A DNA stretch of 64,000 nt from Spirochaetales bacterium. Its GTDB lineage: Bacteria; Spirochaetota; Leptospiria; Leptospirales; Leptonemataceae. Where the stretch lies: contig JABTUL010000001.1 of the NCBI GenBank assembly GCA_015075425.1, positions 496,001-560,000 on the forward strand. Direction: 5' to 3'. Positions 60,708 to 64,000 of the stretch are shown in pieces. The notes under the pieces are model-generated. The model was given only the letters and a program-made list of their open reading frames with translations, did not search any database and was not told where the DNA came from. The position numbers and the translations under genes are program-made. Numbering within the stretch: the first letter of the stretch is position 1; each line of letters starts with the position of its first letter.

Positions 60708-61754
60708 TTAGGGCCGACTCCCGGCCAGCTGGAAGAGTCGTTCGAGTTCCTCCATGTTTCTGGACGTCCGTTCCTTCTGGTAATCAAAGATGACCAGGCG
60801 ACGATCCGCAAGTGCAGGCAGACTTTTCAATTCTTTGAGGATTTCCATCCGATCCTGGCTGTCGACTTTTTCAAAGCGCAGTACCGTATTCTCTGGCAGG
60901 AGCATGCCACCAAGACTCAAGTCTTTTTTCAGCTGGAAGCGGTAGCTATCAATGGCTAATATATGAGGCCGAGCATTTTCCTGTTCTACACCGCTCAGCA
61001 GGGCATGAAAAGAACCATGCACAAAAGCAACAGCCCAGGCAAAATCCGGCAGGGCCAGATCAAGAGGCAGAGGATAGCTACCGGCATGTCGTAAGTAAGC
61101 CATAGTTTTCTCCCGATTCAGGATGCTATTTTTTTCTAATGGATCTGTTACACGTCCCGTGTTATAGATCATTAACATCCCGCGATCCACCGGTGGCAGG
61201 CCCATGCTCTTATCCATCAATTGATGCAGGCGGATGGTTGCGGAAACTTTCCAGGGGAGCCGGCTTTCTTTCAACTCCTGTTTAAGCGCGTTCAGAAAGC
61301 TAAAGTAATGCTTGCGGGTGCTGCGGGTCCAGTCGGCATCGATCTGAATTTCCGCGGGGTTCGCGGATGTGACCAGCTCCCTGACCAGACGGAGAGTCTT
61401 CCGGGCCAGAGCTTCCGGCTCGTTTTGAATGCGCAGCGCTTTCACTGTCATGTACACAACAGGAATGATTTCGTATTCTGCCCGGACAGCGTGCCGCACA
61501 GCCCGAGGTTTCACTGTTCCGCCTTCAGCATCCAGATCAAAGAGGCGCACATAGAGCAGGGCACTGTGCGCGGCCAGAAGATCCTTTGACGGGGGGAGAT
61601 CCGCCTCTATCTGCCAGAAGTAGTAGGCGTTTTTTGTGGCAATCTTTAGCGGCTCCGGGTCAGGATGCTTGCAGGCGCCGATGCAGACTGCGGCAATAAC
61701 GGCAATGACGACGAGGCCGACAAAGGGCGTACGTTCAACCTGGGAGTTCTTCAT
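60708..61754 (-). CDS. Conserved lipoprotein, TIM-barrel-like, unknown
   Basis: A 348-residue protein with lipoprotein signal PFVGLVVIAVIAAVCIGAC (cysteine near residue 28). The mature part contains ATKNAYYFWQIEADLPPSKD, PAEIQIDADWTRSTRKHYFS and ATIRLHQLMDK. GLPPVDRGMLMIYNTGRVTD and SYPLPLDLALPDFAWAV follow. I recall this ordered set from hypothetical lipoproteins of Bacteroidetes and relatives; it resembles a glycosidase-like barrel but I know no function. Its start overlaps the pseudouridine synthase stop by 20 bases. Confidence 0.78.
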   Translation of the reverse strand: MKNSQVERTPFVGLVVIAVIAAVCIGACKHPDPEPLKIATKNAYYFWQIEADLPPSKDLLAAHSALLYVRLFDLDAEGGTVKPRAVRHAVRAEYEIIPVVYMTVKALRIQNEPEALARKTLRLVRELVTSANPAEIQIDADWTRSTRKHYFSFLNALKQELKESRLPWKVSATIRLHQLMDKSMGLPPVDRGMLMIYNTGRVTDPLEKNSILNREKTMAYLRHAGSYPLPLDLALPDFAWAVAFVHGSFHALLSGVEQENARPHILAIDSYRFQLKKDLSLGGMLLPENTVLRFEKVDSQDRMEILKELKSLPALADRRLVIFDYQKERTSRNMEELERLFQLAGSRP

Positions 61755-62415
61755 AGTTCCAGTCGGGGGCGCACTCCAGGCGGAGCATTTCTTTTTGTAC
61801 CGGATGCAACAATTCCAGACGAAAGGCATGCAGGTAGATCGCGCTGGCTCCGGATGGCTCTTCCGGGTCAGAAAGTAGCAAACGTGAACCGTACTTAAAG
61901 TCGCCGACAACCGGCAGTCCGCGCGAAGATAGCTGGCAACGGATCTGATGGTAGCGGCCGGTGATGAGCTGGATTTCCAGAAGGTACAGCGGTATTTTCT
62001 GCGGCAGAAGCTTTACCCGGTGACAGGACACGACTTCCAGTTGCGCTTCTTTTCCCCCGTCTGCAACTCGCGCTTTGCGCGAGCGCTCGTCTTGCAGCAG
62101 GTGGTCTTTGTAGAGCCCGGGCGGCAATGGATTTTCGCACAGAACCTGATAGATTTTGCGGACCTGTCTGGATCGAAACTGCTCCTGGAGACGGCGTGCC
62201 GCCCGGGAAGTCCGCGAGAGTATCACAATCCCGCTGGCCGGTGTATCCAGACGGTGCGCAGCAGAGCAGAACACGTTTCCAGGCTTATGGTATTTCTCTT
62301 TTATGTATTTTTTGCAAATTTCAATCAGATCGATTTTGTGTCCGTCTCCCTGCACGGTCAGCCCAGAGGGCTTACAGACAATGAGCAGGTGATTGTCTTC
62401 AAGTAAGATTTTCAA
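61735..62415 (-). CDS. RluA-family pseudouridine synthase
   Basis: A 226-residue RNA-modifying enzyme. It starts with the short N-terminus MKILLEDNHLLIVCKPSGL and lacks the S4 domain. The catalytic aspartate is Asp57 in AHRLDTPASGIVILSRT. LITGRYHQIRCQLSSRGLPV and YLHAFRLELLHPV are the usual C-terminal motifs. It converts uridine to pseudouridine in rRNA or tRNA. A TTG at 62415 overlaps the preceding stop as TTGA; the longer frame upstream is not supported. Confidence 0.9.
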   Translation of the reverse strand: MKILLEDNHLLIVCKPSGLTVQGDGHKIDLIEICKKYIKEKYHKPGNVFCSAAHRLDTPASGIVILSRTSRAARRLQEQFRSRQVRKIYQVLCENPLPPGLYKDHLLQDERSRKARVADGGKEAQLEVVSCHRVKLLPQKIPLYLLEIQLITGRYHQIRCQLSSRGLPVVGDFKYGSRLLLSDPEEPSGASAIYLHAFRLELLHPVQKEMLRLECAPDWNYEELPG

Positions 62416-63128
62416 AAGTGGAAGGTGTACCCTGCTTCTGCCACGCGATTGTGTGCGCGGGTCAGGTTGGTAACCTGCACAGCACTGATCAGGCGCATAA
62501 CGGCAAGGCCGGCTATGATATTCCCCTGATGCTCTACCGGGTCCCATTTGCCCTGACGGAACCAGTCGGTTCCGCCAGCATAGATGAAGAAGAGGTCCGC
62601 TGAGAGATAAAAAAGAAAGCGAAACCAGGTTTGTCCGCGGGTGAGCAGCGGTGAATGATAGGACTGATACCCGGTAGCCAGCCAGGGCGCCAGCAGGTTT
62701 AAGGGATGGCTGATGATCTGGTATTTGGCAGACAGCGGGCGGTACTCTCCGCTGATCAGCCGTCCGTCCTTGAAAAGATTCTCCTGCTCCAGCACCCGGG
62801 CAATGGTGCGTGCGGCTCCCCCTGGCCCCTCCACCCGGATGAGAGTGATGGGGATTTTTTCGGAAACGCGGCCGCCGTAGATACGGTAGTCAAAAGGGGA
62901 GAAAAAGGAAGAGCGCAGCAAAAACTGATAGCCCAGAGTTTCTTCTTCGCTACGGTACTGGCTTTTGTCCACGCGGTCCAGGATGCTGCGGATGCGATTT
63001 TCTAACTGGTCCAGCGGGACTGCAGACTCATGGGCAATTTTTGTCTCCGCCCGCAGCAAGAAGGCAGGCAGCAGAAGCAGCAAAAGACCGTTACGGATGA
63101 AGCCTGGCGTATAAAAGGAGCAACGCAT
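62412..63128 (-). CDS. Secreted conserved hypothetical protein
   Basis: A 238-residue protein with an N-terminal export signal (FIRNGLLLLLLPAFLLRA). The mature region contains PLDQLENRIRSILDRVDKSQ, a membrane-like stretch FRFLFYLSADLFFIYAGGTD, and the end ISAVQVTNLTRAHNRVAEAG followed by an aromatic-terminated YTFHF, suggesting outer-membrane insertion. No family recognised. It overlaps the CPBP protease gene by 38 bases, implying a unit protease, unknown, RluA, lipoproteins. Confidence 0.7.
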   Translation of the reverse strand: MRCSFYTPGFIRNGLLLLLLPAFLLRAETKIAHESAVPLDQLENRIRSILDRVDKSQYRSEEETLGYQFLLRSSFFSPFDYRIYGGRVSEKIPITLIRVEGPGGAARTIARVLEQENLFKDGRLISGEYRPLSAKYQIISHPLNLLAPWLATGYQSYHSPLLTRGQTWFRFLFYLSADLFFIYAGGTDWFRQGKWDPVEHQGNIIAGLAVMRLISAVQVTNLTRAHNRVAEAGYTFHF

Positions 63129-63816
63129 TGTAGGTCCAGTGAGCCACAAAAGGGGACATAAAGCCTGCGCGCCAGTACAAAATTCCGAGGGACAGGCCCA
63201 GAAGGGCAAACCAGACCTGATGCAGGGAGTGACCCAGAGCAAAAAGGGTGGCTGTGAGGGTAATGCCCGCGGCCGGTGGGACGTTTTGTTTCAAGAGCCA
63301 GCCCAGAAACAAAAAGCGGTAAACGAATTCTTCGAGAGCCGGCCGCAAAAGAAGAGCGGAGTAGAGTTCAAAAGCGGAAAGCGGCCGGGCCGCACCCTGG
63401 ATAAGGTCCATGTGGATCAACAGGAAAAGGAGCCCGGCCAGGCCCGAGCCGGCCAGAGAGCCGGAAATGGCAGCAAAGAGCATTCCGCGCGCTGTCCCGG
63501 GTAGAAAGGCATCCAGGGAAAAGTCGCTCCGGTTCTGTCGGGAAAGTAGCAGCAAAATCAGCCAGATCCATAAAGCCAGGGCCAGGTAAATCAAATCGTC
63601 CAGAAACCAGGGAAGAAGAGATCCGAGGGATTTCCAGCCCCACTGTAAGAAAAACCAGAAGAGACCGATGATTGCGCATTTGACCAAAAGACTCAAGAGC
63701 TCTGGCCTTTGTTCGATAGAAGAATTGTTGCGACCTGCTCTTTGCATTCTGCTTCTCTCCGGGCTACCGCTCATGGCTTCTGAGGCCATTCCTTTAAGCG
63801 ATCTTTCCCCGGCCAA
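63091..63816 (-). CDS. CPBP-family intramembrane metalloprotease
   Basis: A 241-residue (or shorter) protein with about six membrane helices. The CAAX/bacteriocin-processing signature is RPALEEFVYRFLFLGWLL (EExxxR), FALGHSLHQVWFALLGLS (first His) and FVAHWTYNALLL (HxxxN). It would cleave membrane substrates or self-immunity peptides. The start is uncertain: ATGs at 63816, 63789 and 63747 are in frame; the last gives the tightest protein. It is divergent from, and overlaps, the LysM gene. Confidence 0.87.
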   Translation of the reverse strand: MAGERSLKGMASEAMSGSPERSRMQRAGRNNSSIEQRPELLSLLVKCAIIGLFWFFLQWGWKSLGSLLPWFLDDLIYLALALWIWLILLLLSRQNRSDFSLDAFLPGTARGMLFAAISGSLAGSGLAGLLFLLIHMDLIQGAARPLSAFELYSALLLRPALEEFVYRFLFLGWLLKQNVPPAAGITLTATLFALGHSLHQVWFALLGLSLGILYWRAGFMSPFVAHWTYNALLLLYARLHP

Positions 63817-64000
63817 TCCCCAATTGATCCGCCTGCGCCAGGAGATTGCAGAAAACCTGCGTTCTACAGCTCGCGACGGTTCACTGAAATACCCGCTGCG
63901 CTTTGTACGTTACCGGGTCAAAGAAGGGGAACATTTTTTCAGCATCATGGCCCGCGTATCCCAGAATGCGGACACTCTGGCTTCGCTGAATCGATTGCCC
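63728..64000 (+). CDS. LysM-domain exported protein, 5' part
   Basis: The reading frame runs past the window end. From a TTG at 63728 it gives a clean signal peptide (MRPALCILLLSGLPLMASEA), then a helical stretch and a LysM domain (YRVKEGEHFFSIMARVSQNA, TLASLNRLP). It probably binds peptidoglycan, often with a C-terminal M23 peptidase that would lie beyond the window. Alternative starts are ATG 63773, which would remove the signal, and ATG 63668, which would lengthen the N-terminus. Confidence 0.75.
   Translation, partial: MRPALCILLLSGLPLMASEAIPLSDLSPANPQLIRLRQEIAENLRSTARDGSLKYPLRFVRYRVKEGEHFFSIMARVSQNADTLASLNRLP

Noticed and set aside
1-64000. tRNA, rRNA, CRISPR, insertion sequences or prophage
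   Set aside because: No region shows tRNA cloverleaf consensus, rRNA-like sequence, regularly spaced direct repeats, transposase or phage structural motifs; gaps between genes are too short to hide most of these.

Overview
The window looks like chromosomal DNA of a free-living Leptospira-relative (order Leptospirales, for example the Leptonema/Turneriella side). This is inferred from several traits. There are lipoprotein signals with loose spirochaetal lipoboxes (ending LLSC, LWHC, LLAC, IGAC). There are LPS genes (heptose epimerase, KDO transferase). Three acyl-CoA dehydrogenase-family genes sit beside secreted lipases, which fits growth on fatty acids. TTG start codons are frequent, and many proteins are of leptospiral conserved-unknown type. 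Base composition is moderately GC-rich and even throughout. I saw no rRNA, tRNA, CRISPR array, insertion sequence, prophage or plasmid genes. Genes are very tightly packed: the longest gap is about 210 bp (22409-22621) and no gap exceeds 300 bp.

Layout. 1-5881 (+): the end of a chemotaxis receptor, a DUF368 transporter-like protein, a GlcD-type FAD oxidase, an NfeD/stomatin pair and a methyltransferase. 5906-10744: a small DUF486 membrane protein and an acyl-CoA dehydrogenase (-), then a MATE exporter and a long acyl-CoA dehydrogenase-like enzyme (+). 10768-14788 (+): ribosomal protein L33, asd, a DJ-1/PfpI protein, a GldC-like protein, heme O synthase and a secreted unknown. 14806-19770 (-): an envelope gene string with a SRPBCC protein, a beta-propeller lipoprotein, an MscS channel, a Cys-rich lipoprotein, a small membrane protein and a TPM-domain protein. 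19853-21846 (+): an SPFH protein coupled to an NAD-kinase-like protein.

22622-28470 (+) is the most unusual block. Two secreted serine lipase/esterase-like proteins are each followed, across an intrinsic terminator, by an N-terminally membrane-anchored protein. Those two anchored proteins and a third, lipoprotein member share a C-terminal beta-rich domain. The layout resembles lipase/lipase-specific foldase pairs, but the partner has no Lif-type sequence that I can see. Both lipase genes carry the same TTGGCTTGACA element about 80 bp before their starts. A small XRE-type regulator closes the block.

28494-38218: KDO transferase, a HAD hydrolase and a hotdog thioesterase, then an eight-gene minus-strand unit (coaD, RDD, SpoIIM-like, a membrane protein, a DUF4129-like protein, a DUF4350 lipoprotein, MoxR ATPase, DUF58). 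Almost all its genes overlap by 1-4 bases. 38337-41572 (+): an EAL-domain protein translationally coupled to a membrane PP2C phosphatase. 41382-46844: an OmpA/Ig-fold envelope protein with a small secreted partner (-), then Hsp33, a conserved unknown and an amidohydrolase (+).

46837-64000: ACT and SRPBCC proteins, HemW, an MBOAT acyltransferase, STAS and Fur-like regulators, BioF-like synthase, a histone-deacetylase-family enzyme, an alpha/beta hydrolase, HldD, a CorC-type CBS protein, acyl-CoA dehydrogenase, two large lipoproteins, an RluA-type pseudouridine synthase, a secreted unknown, a CPBP protease and the beginning of a LysM protein. Two architectural habits recur. Four gene junctions overlap as TTGA (stop inside a TTG start), and two divergent pairs appear to share a palindromic CATG as both start codons.
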